From Desulfocapsa sp. (GTDB lineage: Bacteria; Desulfobacterota; Desulfobulbia; Desulfobulbales; Desulfocapsaceae), in the NCBI GenBank assembly GCA_022712975.1, contig JAFLJO010000073.1, positions 1 to 46,875 of the forward strand: a stretch of 46,875 bases of DNA. Reading direction: 5' to 3'. Below are positions 14,594-22,675 of the stretch, in pieces. Under the pieces are notes generated by a model. That model searched no databases. It was not told where the DNA came from and saw only the letters and a list, made by a program, of their open reading frames with translations. Position numbers and translations under genes: made by a program. Position 1 is the first letter of the stretch, and each line of letters opens with the position of its first letter.

Positions 14594-16921
14594 ATGATGC
14601 TTTACAATACTGTTTTAGATGCCATTGGCAATACGCCGCTGATCAGAGTAAATCGGTTAAATACTTCCAATGTACCGATTTACGCCAAACTTGAGTCCAG
14701 CAATCCAGGTGGATCTGTGAAAGAGAGAATTGCTCTTTCTCTTATTAAGGCGGGTGAGGCCAGCGGGGAGCTGACACCTGACAAGATTGTGCTTGAGGCA
14801 ACCAGCGGAAACACAGGCATCGGCCTAGCCATGGTCTGCGCCGCAAAATCGTATCGCTGCCAGCTTGTTATGCCTGAATCAGCATCGCTTGAGCGGCGGC
14901 AGATTATGCAGGCGTATGGTGCTGAGATTCTTCTTACACCGGCCAACAGGAGTACGGATGGAGCTATTGAGAAAGCATATGCCATGGCTCGTGAACATCC
15001 CGAACGTTATTATCTAACAGATCAGTACAATAATGATGCGAATTGGAAAGCCCATTATGATCATACAGCCCCGGAAATATGGGAGCAGACAGGCGGAAAA
15101 GTGACTCATGTTGTCGCAACATTAGGCACTTCCGGGACTGTGATGGGGCTTTGTAAATGGTTTTCCAAACATCATCCCGATGTGAAGATTGTGGCAGTAG
15201 AGCCTTTTCTTGGGCATAAGATTCAGGGCTTAAAAAATATGAAGGAGTCCTACCGACCGGGAATCTTTGACAAGTCCTTACCAGATCAAATCATGACTGT
15301 TCACGATGAAGAAGCATTTAGAATGGCACGGCTTTTGGCCAGAAAAGAAGGACTGCTGGTTGGAATGAGCAGCGGTGCTGCCATGGTCTGTACCCTTGAG
15401 CTTGCAGAAAAACTTGAGGATGGTTTAGTTGTAACAATTGTTCCGGATGGCGGTGAGCGTTATCTTTCGACACCTCTATTTACCAGGAAAAGTACGGTCG
15501 CTGAAAAAAAATCGGATCTCTGTTTTTTCAATACACTCACCAAAAAGAAAGAAGAATTCCTGTCACAAAAAGAGAAGGTCGTCACCTTTTACACTTGTGG
15601 CCCAACCGCATACGAGCCAACAAATTTAGCACTTTGCAGACGTTTTGTGGTGTCGGATCTTATTACCCGCTATCTGGAATATAAGGGATACGAGGTAAAC
15701 TCATGTATGAATTTCACAGATCTCGATGACAATACCATCGAAGGCGCTAACCGTGCAGGGGAATCTCTGGAGGATTTTACAACTAAATATATTGATGGTT
15801 TTATGGCAGATATTGACTCTTTAAGTGTGAAACGTGCAACAAATTACCCAAAGGCATCCGGTCATGTGGTGGATATGATAGAGATTGCCCATAAATTGCT
15901 GCACAAAGGTTTTGCCTATGAAAAACATGGTTCTATCTATTTTGATATTTCCAAGTTTAAGAATTACGGGCGTCTTTCAGGTATTGATCTTGGTAAAATC
16001 AAGCTCGGTCGTACAGTTGATCTTGATAATTATGAGAAGGATAATCCGCGTGATTTCACTCTTCTTAAACGCTCGACTCTTGCAGAACTTAAAAAAGGAA
16101 TTTTTTACGAGACTGACTGGGGGAACGTACGCCCCGGTTGGCATATTGAATGTTCGGCCATGTCCACAAAGCATCTGGGTGAGACCATGGACATTCATAC
16201 TTCCAGCCGGGATCTGATCTTCCCTCACCACGAAAATGAAATTGCCATTGCCGAGGCACTTACCAGTAAACCATTAGCCAGGTATTGGCTCCACTCTGAA
16301 CTGTTGCTTGTGGATGGCAAAAAAATGTCTGCTGAGTCCGGTAATGTCGTAACCTTAAACGATGTTGTATTGCGTGGATTTACTCCTCGTGATGTTAGGT
16401 TTATGTTACTTTCAGTGCATTATCGTAAGCCAATTAATTTTTCCTTCCGACGGCTGACAAACGTGAGGACTGCTCTGCGCCGTATAGATGAGTTTACCTG
16501 TAAGCTTCTTTGTCTGCCACCCGGCAAACCGCATCCGGAAGTAATCGCCTATGTTTCAGCGATGGAAGAACAGTTTTTTGCGGCCATGGATGATGATTTG
16601 AATGTGTCAAAAGGAATGGGGGCAATTTATACGTTTATTAAACGAACCAACCCAATCCTTCATGTGAATCATCTTGATGGTGATCAGAAAAAATATATTC
16701 TTGAGAGTTTAAGGAAGATCAATGAAATCCTGCAAATTTTCCGTCTAAAAGGATGCCCGCTCGCCCCTTCTGTTAATGCACTAATTCAGCGTAGAGAAGT
16801 GGCAAGGCAGGGAAAGGACTGGAAAGCAGCTGATGAAGCACGTGCTGAACTTATCCGTAAAGGGATTCAAATTATTGATACAGCCACAGGTCCGGTATGG
16901 AAACCGGTGGATAAAGAGTAA
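14594..16921 (+). CDS. Cysteine synthase - cysteinyl-tRNA synthetase-like fusion
   Basis: A 775-residue fusion. Residues 1-305 are an O-acetylserine sulfhydrylase/CysK domain: PLP Lys43 in NPGGSVKER, TSGNTG substrate loop, GTSGTVMG phosphate cup and PDGGERYLST. Residues about 320-775 follow cysteinyl-tRNA synthetase: CGPTAYEP start, zinc ligands in CGPT, HIECSAMS and HHENEIA, and the DALR-like C-terminus. The two class I signatures are both altered. The HIGH region reads PTNLALCRRF where family members have AHIGNARTF, and KMSKS reads KMSAES. Zinc and tRNA-binding parts are kept. The fusion would couple cysteine synthesis with its charging, but the changed signatures raise the possibility that the second half binds tRNA or cysteine without normal activation. 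Start ATG at 14594 or 14597. Confidence 0.9.
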   Translation: MMLYNTVLDAIGNTPLIRVNRLNTSNVPIYAKLESSNPGGSVKERIALSLIKAGEASGELTPDKIVLEATSGNTGIGLAMVCAAKSYRCQLVMPESASLERRQIMQAYGAEILLTPANRSTDGAIEKAYAMAREHPERYYLTDQYNNDANWKAHYDHTAPEIWEQTGGKVTHVVATLGTSGTVMGLCKWFSKHHPDVKIVAVEPFLGHKIQGLKNMKESYRPGIFDKSLPDQIMTVHDEEAFRMARLLARKEGLLVGMSSGAAMVCTLELAEKLEDGLVVTIVPDGGERYLSTPLFTRKSTVAEKKSDLCFFNTLTKKKEEFLSQKEKVVTFYTCGPTAYEPTNLALCRRFVVSDLITRYLEYKGYEVNSCMNFTDLDDNTIEGANRAGESLEDFTTKYIDGFMADIDSLSVKRATNYPKASGHVVDMIEIAHKLLHKGFAYEKHGSIYFDISKFKNYGRLSGIDLGKIKLGRTVDLDNYEKDNPRDFTLLKRSTLAELKKGIFYETDWGNVRPGWHIECSAMSTKHLGETMDIHTSSRDLIFPHHENEIAIAEALTSKPLARYWLHSELLLVDGKKMSAESGNVVTLNDVVLRGFTPRDVRFMLLSVHYRKPINFSFRRLTNVRTALRRIDEFTCKLLCLPPGKPHPEVIAYVSAMEEQFFAAMDDDLNVSKGMGAIYTFIKRTNPILHVNHLDGDQKKYILESLRKINEILQIFRLKGCPLAPSVNALIQRREVARQGKDWKAADEARAELIRKGIQIIDTATGPVWKPVDKE

Positions 16922-16989
16922 TTCGGGTTGGACGAAAATGAAAAATGGTGTTGATTTTTTAGTTCCGATCTTTTATGTAAGTGATGTCT

Positions 16990-17066
16990 GCGCCAATAGC
17001 TCAGCTGGATAGAGCAACGGCCTTCTAAGCCGTAGGTCCCCAGTTCGAACCTGGGTTGGCGTACCA
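16990..17066 (+). tRNA. tRNA-Arg (TCT)
   Basis: A complete cloverleaf of 77 nt including an encoded CCA. The acceptor GCGCCAA pairs with TTGGCGT (one G-T pair), D-arm AGCTCAGCTGGATAGAGC, anticodon stem ACGGC/GCCGT with loop CTTCTAA (anticodon TCT), and T-arm CCCAGTTCGAACCTGGG. It stands 69 nt downstream of the cysK-cysS fusion and is followed by a terminator hairpin. Confidence 0.95.
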
Positions 17067-17074
17067 GGTAAATC

Positions 17075-17106
17075 AAGAAGTTAGCCCATTGTGGGCTAAC
17101 TTCTTG
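17075..17106 (+). terminator. Terminator hairpin after tRNA-Arg
   Basis: AAGAAGTTAGCCCA pairs perfectly with TGGGCTAACTTCTT around a 3-nt loop. There is only a weak T-run after it, but the A-rich 5' arm and T-rich 3' arm make it plausible in both directions. Confidence 0.8.
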
Positions 17107-17427
17107 TCCTAGATACCAATCTCTTCTCCATCCTGCTTGCTCAATAAACTAAAAGTTGAGTGAAACGATACCGCCTTTTGGCACTAGTTGTTTAGCGACC
17201 AGAAACATTCCACTCAGTTCGCAATCATTGGTAACACTCTTAAAACATTACTTGTTTTTGTTGGTGTGTTCTTTTTTTGCAACCTGCATGAACATTACTT
17301 GTAATGCGCTTGAAAATCCGTTTTTCCTCAAACATCTTTTCTTTCCATTTTGCTGATTATCAATATTTCCAGAATTTCAGGGTAGCTTTCACTCTGCTAT
17401 AGCAGGACCAATAACGTGAGTGTTGTT
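17107..17427. other. Gap with no gene seen
   Basis: T-rich noncoding DNA between the tRNA terminator and the 3' end of the lipoprotein gene. Short open frames here (for example 17156-17356) have no protein-like composition. No regulatory element recognised. Confidence 0.5.
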
Positions 17428-17862
17428 TTATCTTTGTTGTTTTTGTGCTTCTATAATAATGCTGTTATTTTTCTGAATCAGGGATGTATTTGTTCTTGCA
17501 AGATTGTTGGATTTTTTGGCCATTGATTGTGCTTGGCTGTATTGCTGCTGTTGCAGGCGAACAGTAGCAAGTTGTGACCAAAGAGAGGCATCTTTTGGTG
17601 CTATGCGAAGGCCTCGTTCCAGTGTCTGGGCTGCAGCTCCAAGTTGTCCCCTGTTTCTCAGTTGGGTTGCCTGTGCCTGGATATTTTGTACGATTGGGTT
17701 TTTGGTGGGAGCAACCGGTGGAATAGTTGATTGTCGTGTCTCAGATTGCTGCGTTGGTGGTTTAGGGTGATAGGGCTTGGGCTGCTGGGGCTGATGAGTG
17801 GCACACGCTTGTATGATTAGCAGAGGCAGCAGGTATGAAAGAGGACGGATGTATAGTATCAT
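17428..17862 (-). CDS. Small TPR-like lipoprotein
   Basis: A 144-residue protein. The N-terminal hydrophobic stretch ends in the lipobox-like LLIIQAC (Cys at residue 20), predicting a lipid-anchored periplasmic or outer-membrane protein. A Pro/Gln/Thr-rich linker covers residues 22-60. One or two tetratricopeptide-type repeats follow (QLGAAAQTLERGLRIAPKDA and SLWSQLATVRLQQQQYSQA). The start overlaps the end of the PBP1B gene by 4 nt, so it is translationally coupled with it. Inferred role: an accessory lipoprotein for the peptidoglycan synthase, by analogy with LpoB/CpoB-type partners. This is only contextual. Confidence 0.75.
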   Translation of the reverse strand: MILYIRPLSYLLPLLIIQACATHQPQQPKPYHPKPPTQQSETRQSTIPPVAPTKNPIVQNIQAQATQLRNRGQLGAAAQTLERGLRIAPKDASLWSQLATVRLQQQQYSQAQSMAKKSNNLARTNTSLIQKNNSIIIEAQKQQR

Positions 17863-20177
17863 TGAAAAATCCTTATTATTTGTTGTACGCCATCACGCAG
17901 AGCTTCTTCAATCTTTTTAAAGTCCTGGTTGATTTGATGGCTGGGCTTTTCGGCTTGACAACTGATGACTGGTGGTAGAAGGCCGTCACGGATAAAGGGG
18001 ATCAATTCTCCTTTGTTGCACTGATCACTGAATAACTTTCCTGATTGAATATCTGAATAAAAAAAATCAATGTTTGGTGGAGGGGAGAGTTCCAGGGGGG
18101 TGGTTGTGATTCTTTTCATGGTCTCAGCCCATACCTGTAATGCACCTGTGGATCCAGTGAGACCCGTTGGGCTGTTATCGTCGTGGCCTACCCAGGCAAC
18201 CGCTACATGTGAACCGCTAAATCCTGCAAACCATGAATCTTTGAGCTGGTCAGTGGTTCCGGTTTTTCCTGCAACCGTTAATGTGTCAGGAAGGAGATGG
18301 CGCAGTCTTTTACCTGTGCCTGTGTTACATATTTCCTGCATTGCTGTACTGAGGCAGAATACAGCAGCAGGGTCTGCTGCCTGTGCCACAGTTAACGGAT
18401 AACGTTGCAATACTTTTTGTTGATGGTCGGTGACTGCCAGGATTGTTCGTAAAGGAGTTTTAAAGCCGCCGGCGGCAATGGTCTGATACATTTGCAGGAT
18501 AGTAATTGGAGGAAGCTCAACCGCACCGAGCAATAGTGACGGAAAGGCTCGTATCTCTTTTGATCCCCCAAGCTTGTGAATACTTTTGATTACTTCATCA
18601 AGCCCAACATCCAAGCCCAGATTGACGGTGGGAATATTTAAAGAATGTATCAGGGCGTGCCGCAGTGTCACGGAACCGAGATACTTTTTATCGTAGTTTT
18701 GTGGTTGCCAGTCTTTCCCGGAAAGTGGAACAGTCAGTGGGGTATCATTGAGAATGCTCAGGAGATTATATCTGTCTGGCTGGCTAAGTGCACTTAGATA
18801 AACTGCCGGCTTTATAAGTGAACCCACAGGGCGATTCATGTCGAGCGCGCGATTGAACCCAGCCTGGCGTGGGAAGCGATCACCGACAACTGCCAGAATC
18901 TCTCCCTGGTCAACAGAGCTGAGTACCAGAGCGCCTTGCAGGCTCTCTGGTTCCATTTTTCGTTGTTTTTCTATATCTGTTAGTACTTGTTGCACGCTTT
19001 CTTCGGCATGTTGCTGGATTATGGGATCAAAGGTTGTAAAAATAGAGAGCCCTTCACTTTGTAGATCTTCATCCCGATAATCTCGTTTGAGCTGGTTACG
19101 GACAAGCTGCACAAATGCAGGATAGGGGGTTATGCCGGAAGGGATGCGTTTTGTGACTCCAAGGGGACGATTTTGCAATTGTGTGGACGATTGTACGCTT
19201 ATTAAATCAGCTTGCCCCATATTCCTTAGGATGAGATCACGTCGTGCTTTTGCTCTTTCCGGGTGTCTCCTCGGATTGTAATATGATGCCCCTTTGGCCA
19301 TACCAATTAGCAGTGCCATTTGATCGGGAGAGAGTTCATCAATGTTACGTTGAAAATAAAACGTACTTGCCATGGCAAAACCATGAATGGCTCTTTTTCC
19401 GTCCTGACCCAGATATATTTCGTTTAAGTAGCTCTCAAGGATGTCATCTTTTTCATATCGGTATTCAAGTAGCAGAGCCATGAGGGCTTCGGTATATTTT
19501 CTACGCAGGCTTTGTTCGCTGGTAAGAAAAAAATTCTTTACAAGCTGTTGGGTCAGGGTGCTGCCGCCTTGTACTGTTTTCCCAGCTTTTAAGTTAGCCA
19601 GAAGAGCACGAAATATGGCTAGGGGATATATTCCGATGTGTTTATAAAAGTGTTTATCCTCGGTAAGGAGTAATGTCTGGACGAGCAGGGGAGGTGTTTC
19701 TTTAAGTTGTACAAGCAGGCGGTCTTCGTTGTCTCCCGGGTAGATTGATGCGATATGCAAAGGTTCTAATCGAAAGAGAGGCAGTGCCTGCCCGGACTGC
19801 TGGTTAGTTAAGGAAGTAATTTGGTCATTAGTAAAACTAAGCTCAATACGTTCTGCACCCTGTTTTCCATCAGGAAAATAAACTTCTCGGCTATGGATAG
19901 TGAGTTGTGTGCCCGTCACCTGATATTCGCCGGGTTTTTCAAGGTGCTCTGTTTTTGTGTATCGAAGAAGGCTTAATTCTTGTTGAAGGTGCTTCTGTTG
20001 GAGTTCTCTACCAACGTAAAGTTCCAATGGGCGGCCGTAGATTCTGGCAGGTAACTCCCATCGCATTCCCTCAAAGCGTGTGGTGATCTCTTTGTTAAGT
20101 GTGTTGAGGTTTTGCAACACACTATATCCCCCCAGGACAAGCAGGAAAAATAAAAGAAAGAAGATGGTCTTTTTCAT
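17859..20177 (-). CDS. mrcB: Bifunctional peptidoglycan synthase, PBP1B type
   Basis: A 772-residue class A penicillin-binding protein. It has one N-terminal membrane helix (residues 4-22), a UB2H-like domain at about 40-130, then the GT51 glycosyltransferase with catalytic Glu173 in LLTEDKHFYKHIG and the GGSTLTQQLVKNFFL block at 204-218. The transpeptidase follows with Ser453-x2-Lys456 (GSLIK), Ser512-Leu-Asn and Lys638-Thr-Gly. It polymerises lipid II and cross-links peptides at the outer face of the inner membrane. The UB2H region before the GT domain favours PBP1B over PBP1A/1C. A coupled lipoprotein gene lies downstream and could encode an activator. Confidence 0.93.
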   Translation of the reverse strand: MKKTIFFLLFFLLVLGGYSVLQNLNTLNKEITTRFEGMRWELPARIYGRPLELYVGRELQQKHLQQELSLLRYTKTEHLEKPGEYQVTGTQLTIHSREVYFPDGKQGAERIELSFTNDQITSLTNQQSGQALPLFRLEPLHIASIYPGDNEDRLLVQLKETPPLLVQTLLLTEDKHFYKHIGIYPLAIFRALLANLKAGKTVQGGSTLTQQLVKNFFLTSEQSLRRKYTEALMALLLEYRYEKDDILESYLNEIYLGQDGKRAIHGFAMASTFYFQRNIDELSPDQMALLIGMAKGASYYNPRRHPERAKARRDLILRNMGQADLISVQSSTQLQNRPLGVTKRIPSGITPYPAFVQLVRNQLKRDYRDEDLQSEGLSIFTTFDPIIQQHAEESVQQVLTDIEKQRKMEPESLQGALVLSSVDQGEILAVVGDRFPRQAGFNRALDMNRPVGSLIKPAVYLSALSQPDRYNLLSILNDTPLTVPLSGKDWQPQNYDKKYLGSVTLRHALIHSLNIPTVNLGLDVGLDEVIKSIHKLGGSKEIRAFPSLLLGAVELPPITILQMYQTIAAGGFKTPLRTILAVTDHQQKVLQRYPLTVAQAADPAAVFCLSTAMQEICNTGTGKRLRHLLPDTLTVAGKTGTTDQLKDSWFAGFSGSHVAVAWVGHDDNSPTGLTGSTGALQVWAETMKRITTTPLELSPPPNIDFFYSDIQSGKLFSDQCNKGELIPFIRDGLLPPVISCQAEKPSHQINQDFKKIEEALRDGVQQIIRIFQ

Positions 20178-20690
20178 AGTTTCATAGGATAGTACAATGG
20201 ATGAGAAAATAAATGAGACTCATTGTATCATAATAGTTCTCTTAATTGCAATTGTCTTGCTCTTTTGAATAGGGTTATTTAATCCTACACCATTTGTAAT
20301 ATAACTTTCAGAAGTCACGTTGAGAACTGAATGTGATGCCCTGCGGGCAGAAGTCGGAAGTTACCTCTCCACAACAATTCCCGAACTTCGCCAGCCAACG
20401 CTCGTAAGTTGATTTTCTAACCAAATATATAGTGGTTTAGACAGGCCTTGACAACAAGGACGATAAAAAGGGGACGGATTTATTTAACGAGAAACAATGT
20501 TCCCTTTCTTATGTTTTTTTTGGTAAAAGTTTAGGGGGATTTGGATCTTGTTCTATTATCCTGTTTCTGGATATCACCTCATTTATGAATGATATCCGGC
20601 TAGAAACAGCATGTATAGTCGAAAAATCGTTGTCAGATCGGTTTCAACATGATTAATATCAGGAAACCGGATAATAACTTGTTAGCTGCA
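20178..20690. other. Gap with repeats upstream of the cassette run
   Basis: No gene. It contains the hairpin TGCCCtgcGGGCA (20337-20349), related to the one at 9463-9475. It also has a long-arm imperfect inverted repeat (TATCCTGTTTCTGGATATCA near 20560 with TGATATCCGGCTAGAAACAG near 20591) and ATCGGTTTC/GAAACCGGAT around 20637-20672. The last of these, followed by TTGTTAGC, could be a degenerate cassette boundary. Confidence 0.35.
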
Positions 20691-20699
20691 ATAACATAG

Positions 20700-20728
20700 T
20701 TGACGTTATAGCGTTATGACGCTATTCT
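20700..20728 (+). promoter_or_regulatory. Promoter and operator palindrome of TA copy 2
   Basis: -35 TTGACG at 20700-20705, spacer 17 bp, -10 TATTCT at 20723-20728. The palindrome ATAGCGT-TATG-ACGCTAT at 20708-20725 lies inside the spacer and overlaps the -10 box, the expected operator of the RHH antitoxin. An AGGAG site follows at 20737. Confidence 0.72.
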
Positions 20729-20750
20729 AGCGTTTAGGAGGAATAATGTT

Positions 20751-20984
20751 ATGAGCGAATTATCAAAAAGATCAACAGTTTACTTTGAACCTGATATTCA
20801 TCAGGCCTTAAGAATGAAGGCTGCAACTGCCCACATCTCAGTTTCTGAGGTAGTTAATGAAGCTGTGCGTATATCCTTGCGAGAGGACCAGGAAGACTTG
20901 AGTGCTTTCGAGGAAAGAGCAAATGAACCAATTCTAAGCTACGAAGAATTACTTAAAGATTTAGAGTTACATGGAAAGTTATAG
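20751..20984 (+). CDS. Ribbon-helix-helix antitoxin (copy 2)
   Basis: A 77-residue CopG/RHH antitoxin, identical to copy 1 (11824-12057) except Val for Ile at one position. It has an N-terminal RHH DNA-binding part and an acidic toxin-binding tail. A strong AGGAGGAATAATGTT site is upstream. The near-identity of promoter, operator and both proteins with copy 1 in the opposite orientation 9 kb away shows a recent duplication or independent capture of the same cassette. Either antitoxin should protect against either toxin. Confidence 0.88.
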   Translation: MSELSKRSTVYFEPDIHQALRMKAATAHISVSEVVNEAVRISLREDQEDLSAFEERANEPILSYEELLKDLELHGKL

Positions 20985-21234
20985 TCTTGCGTTTAAAAAA
21001 TCTGTTGCCAAAGATCTCCGCAGCATTCCTAATAAGGATGTTAAACGCATACTAAAACGTATTGATTTACTTCGTGAAAATCCAAGATCAGAAGGATCTA
21101 TTAAACTTTCAGGGCAGGAGCGATACAGAGTAAGGCAAGGGGTTTATCGCATTGTTTATGAAATACAGGATGCGGAGCTGATTGTATTTATAGTAAAGAT
21201 TGCACATCGCAATGAAGTATATAAAAGCAGCTAA
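20971..21234 (+). CDS. RelE/ParE-family toxin (copy 2)
   Basis: An 87-residue RelE-fold toxin overlapping the antitoxin gene by 14 nt. It differs from copy 1 at five positions seen by eye: M(E/N)SYS/NYS at the start, KDLR/RDLR, LLREN/LLGEN and GVYR/GGYR. The core KLSGQERYRVRQ and terminal HRNEVY are kept, so it is probably active. Its stop codon abuts an attC-like repeat, as in integron cassettes, where promoter-bearing TA pairs are common and stabilise the array. Confidence 0.88.
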   Translation: MESYSLAFKKSVAKDLRSIPNKDVKRILKRIDLLRENPRSEGSIKLSGQERYRVRQGVYRIVYEIQDAELIVFIVKIAHRNEVYKSS

Positions 21235-21284
21235 CAAATGCATAAACGTGGACGTTCCACGCCAGTTATGCTGGCGATTGGGCT
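21230..21284 (+). repeat. attC-like site of TA cassette copy 2
   Basis: GCTAACAAATGCATAAACG then GACGTTCCACGCCAGTTATG, ending CTGGCGATTGGGC. The arms GCATAA-ACGTGGA and TCCACG-CCAG-TTATGC pair with unpaired bases. The 5' end matches copy 1 (11514-11579) for over 20 bp and the middle loop is shorter. The 3' core (GCGATTGGGC) is degenerate compared with the usual GCGTTAGGC. Confidence 0.5.
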
Positions 21285-21298
21285 TCTAAACTGACACT

Positions 21299-21651
21299 AT
21301 GAAACATAAAAAGTTAATCCCGAAAATACCAGAAGATTGGTTAATAGAAATTTCAAAAGCATACCGTGATGCATGTGAGGTAATTCCGTTTGGGACTTGG
21401 TAGGACAAAAAATTACACATAAAGACATTTTCGACCTTGGTCCGTGTACTTGCTTGAAATTTAGAGGAATAAAACAAACTACGAAAAATCTCAAAAAAGA
21501 GACGGAAGCTGTACTAACAAGTTACGTAGCAACTGAAGAGATTGTTGGTGAATTGTTTGAAATACCTCAAATGTCATTTGCCTTTAGCTATCTCGCTAGC
21601 ACTGCCTATTACCCACAAATATTTTCACAACGTAAAATCAGTAAGTTATAG
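21299..21651 (+). pseudogene. Broken hypothetical gene (frameshift)
   Basis: An ATG at 21299 opens a protein-like frame (MKHKKLIPKIPEDWLIEI) that stops after 34 codons at TAG. From about 21397 the next frame continues with protein-like sequence (HKDIFDLGPCTCLKFRGI) to 21651. The simplest reading is a single small cassette gene broken by a frameshift near 21390. The family is not recognised. The 3' part overlaps one arm of an inverted repeat (21595-21617). Confidence 0.4.
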
Positions 21652-21764
21652 TTTTGCATAGTAACCACTGCCGTTTGATGTCCAATTTTCAGGTGTCGTA
21701 AAAACAAGGAGTTAAGCATACGAAGCTATTTCAATAAAAGATGTGGGTAATGGGCAGCACTAGC
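21595..21764. repeat. Long-range inverted repeat, 23-bp arms
   Basis: GCTAGCACTGCCTATTACCC at 21595 and its reverse complement at 21742-21764 match at 20 of 23 positions. The spacer is 124 bp and noncoding in its second half. Possibly a cassette recombination site with long loop, or a small element end. Confidence 0.45.
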
Positions 21765-21812
21765 CACTATAGCCTTGACCTTGCTGACGAGAAAATGTTA
21801 ATGGAATAATTA

Positions 21813-22000
21813 CTAGGAGCGTGTCCGAGAATGCCCTCTACGGAGTCTCGTGCCTCGCTTACCTTCCCCAACTCTTCGTTATTTAAAGAAATAATTCTCG
21901 GAATATCACACATATGCCTGTGCTTGTTTTTAAAAATGCCTCGATTTGAGAACAGGTAAGCGCAGACTCCGTAGATGCCTATTCTCGGACAAGCTCCTAG
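21813..22000. mobile_element. MITE-like element with long terminal inverted repeats
   Basis: A 188-bp palindromic element. The left end CTAGGAGCGTGTCCGAGAAT and right end ATTCTCGGACAAGCTCCTAG are reverse complements with one mismatch. Inner arms CTACGGAGTCT...CGCTTACCT and AGGTAAGCGCAGACTCCGTAG also pair. No coding capacity. A fragment of its inner arm recurs at 34303-34320. Probably a non-autonomous transposon relying on a transposase elsewhere in the genome. Confidence 0.7.
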
Positions 22001-22046
22001 ACTACATTGAAAACAATTTACAAAAATTAATATTGCTAACGATACA

Positions 22047-22418
22047 ATGAAAAAGAAAAAAGTATTTTCAATCTCGGACGATGAAATATCTGATTTATTT
22101 GCTAAATTTTCACATCCTATTATCAAATCAGCTATCACAGAATCTCAAAAAAGCAAGTCATTGCAAATTGCAAAAACTTTGTGGTTACTATTAGTCACAG
22201 GCACTGATTCTGAAAATAATGTTTATGAAAGATTAAACCAGATGACTTTAAAACATGAGAGTAATGTTGCACTTGGGTCACTATATTTTCACAAAATGAA
22301 AAAATCATTAAAAGATGCTGAAATCACAACACTTTACAGTCATTACCGTAGTGCAGAAAACTTTAATGAACTAGAAGAATGGGGAGAGTTTCCACTAGAC
22401 ATAACAGAACTGCATTAA
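22047..22418 (+). CDS. Hypothetical cassette protein
   Basis: A 123-residue soluble protein with no recognised domain. The N-terminal SISDDEISDLFAKFSHPIIK and the helix-rich middle suggest an all-alpha fold. The end YRSAENFNELEEWGEF is aromatic and acidic. The start overlaps nothing, and no strong ribosome-binding site is seen. It sits between the MITE-like element and an attC-like site beginning 25 nt after its stop, the usual spacing in an integron cassette. Function unknown; integron cassettes commonly carry such orphan proteins. Confidence 0.6.
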   Translation: MKKKKVFSISDDEISDLFAKFSHPIIKSAITESQKSKSLQIAKTLWLLLVTGTDSENNVYERLNQMTLKHESNVALGSLYFHKMKKSLKDAEITTLYSHYRSAENFNELEEWGEFPLDITELH

Positions 22419-22442
22419 AAAATTCAGTTGGTTGCCAGAGCT

Positions 22443-22564
22443 AGCCCAACAAAAAAATGCACCCGACTTGGCTCGCACGTCCGATTTTCGGATGTTTATC
22501 TACCATCGTCTCTCGCTCCACCATTCCGGTAAATCCATGGCCAGCCGGTGATTTAGAGCGTTCT
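22443..22564 (+). repeat. attC-like site after the hypothetical cassette gene
   Basis: Starts GCCCAACAAAAAAATGCACC and ends GCCGGTGATTTAGAGCGTTC. The outer cores fit attC R'' (GCCCAAC) and R' (GCGTTC-like). The arms TGCACCCGACTTGGC and GCCAGCCGGTGATTT pair imperfectly, and a variable middle of about 70 nt lies between. It lies directly between two same-strand genes. Confidence 0.55.
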
Positions 22565-22675
22565 GTGTCAAAAAATAAAATTGCGGTGAAATATTCATAA
22601 AAGGATATTATAGTTAAGGTGCTTTGGTGATGGTAATATAAAAATATATAATTGATGCAATCAGAGGTCTTAATA

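Noticed and set aside
17156..17356. 66-codon open frame after tRNA-Arg
   Set aside because: Cys/Phe/Leu-rich low-complexity translation of T-rich DNA, no ribosome-binding site.
20460..20560. Possible IS fragment (GGGGACGGATTTATTT-like)
   Set aside because: The phrase resembles REP/IS200-type ends, but it is too short and lacks a partner arm.
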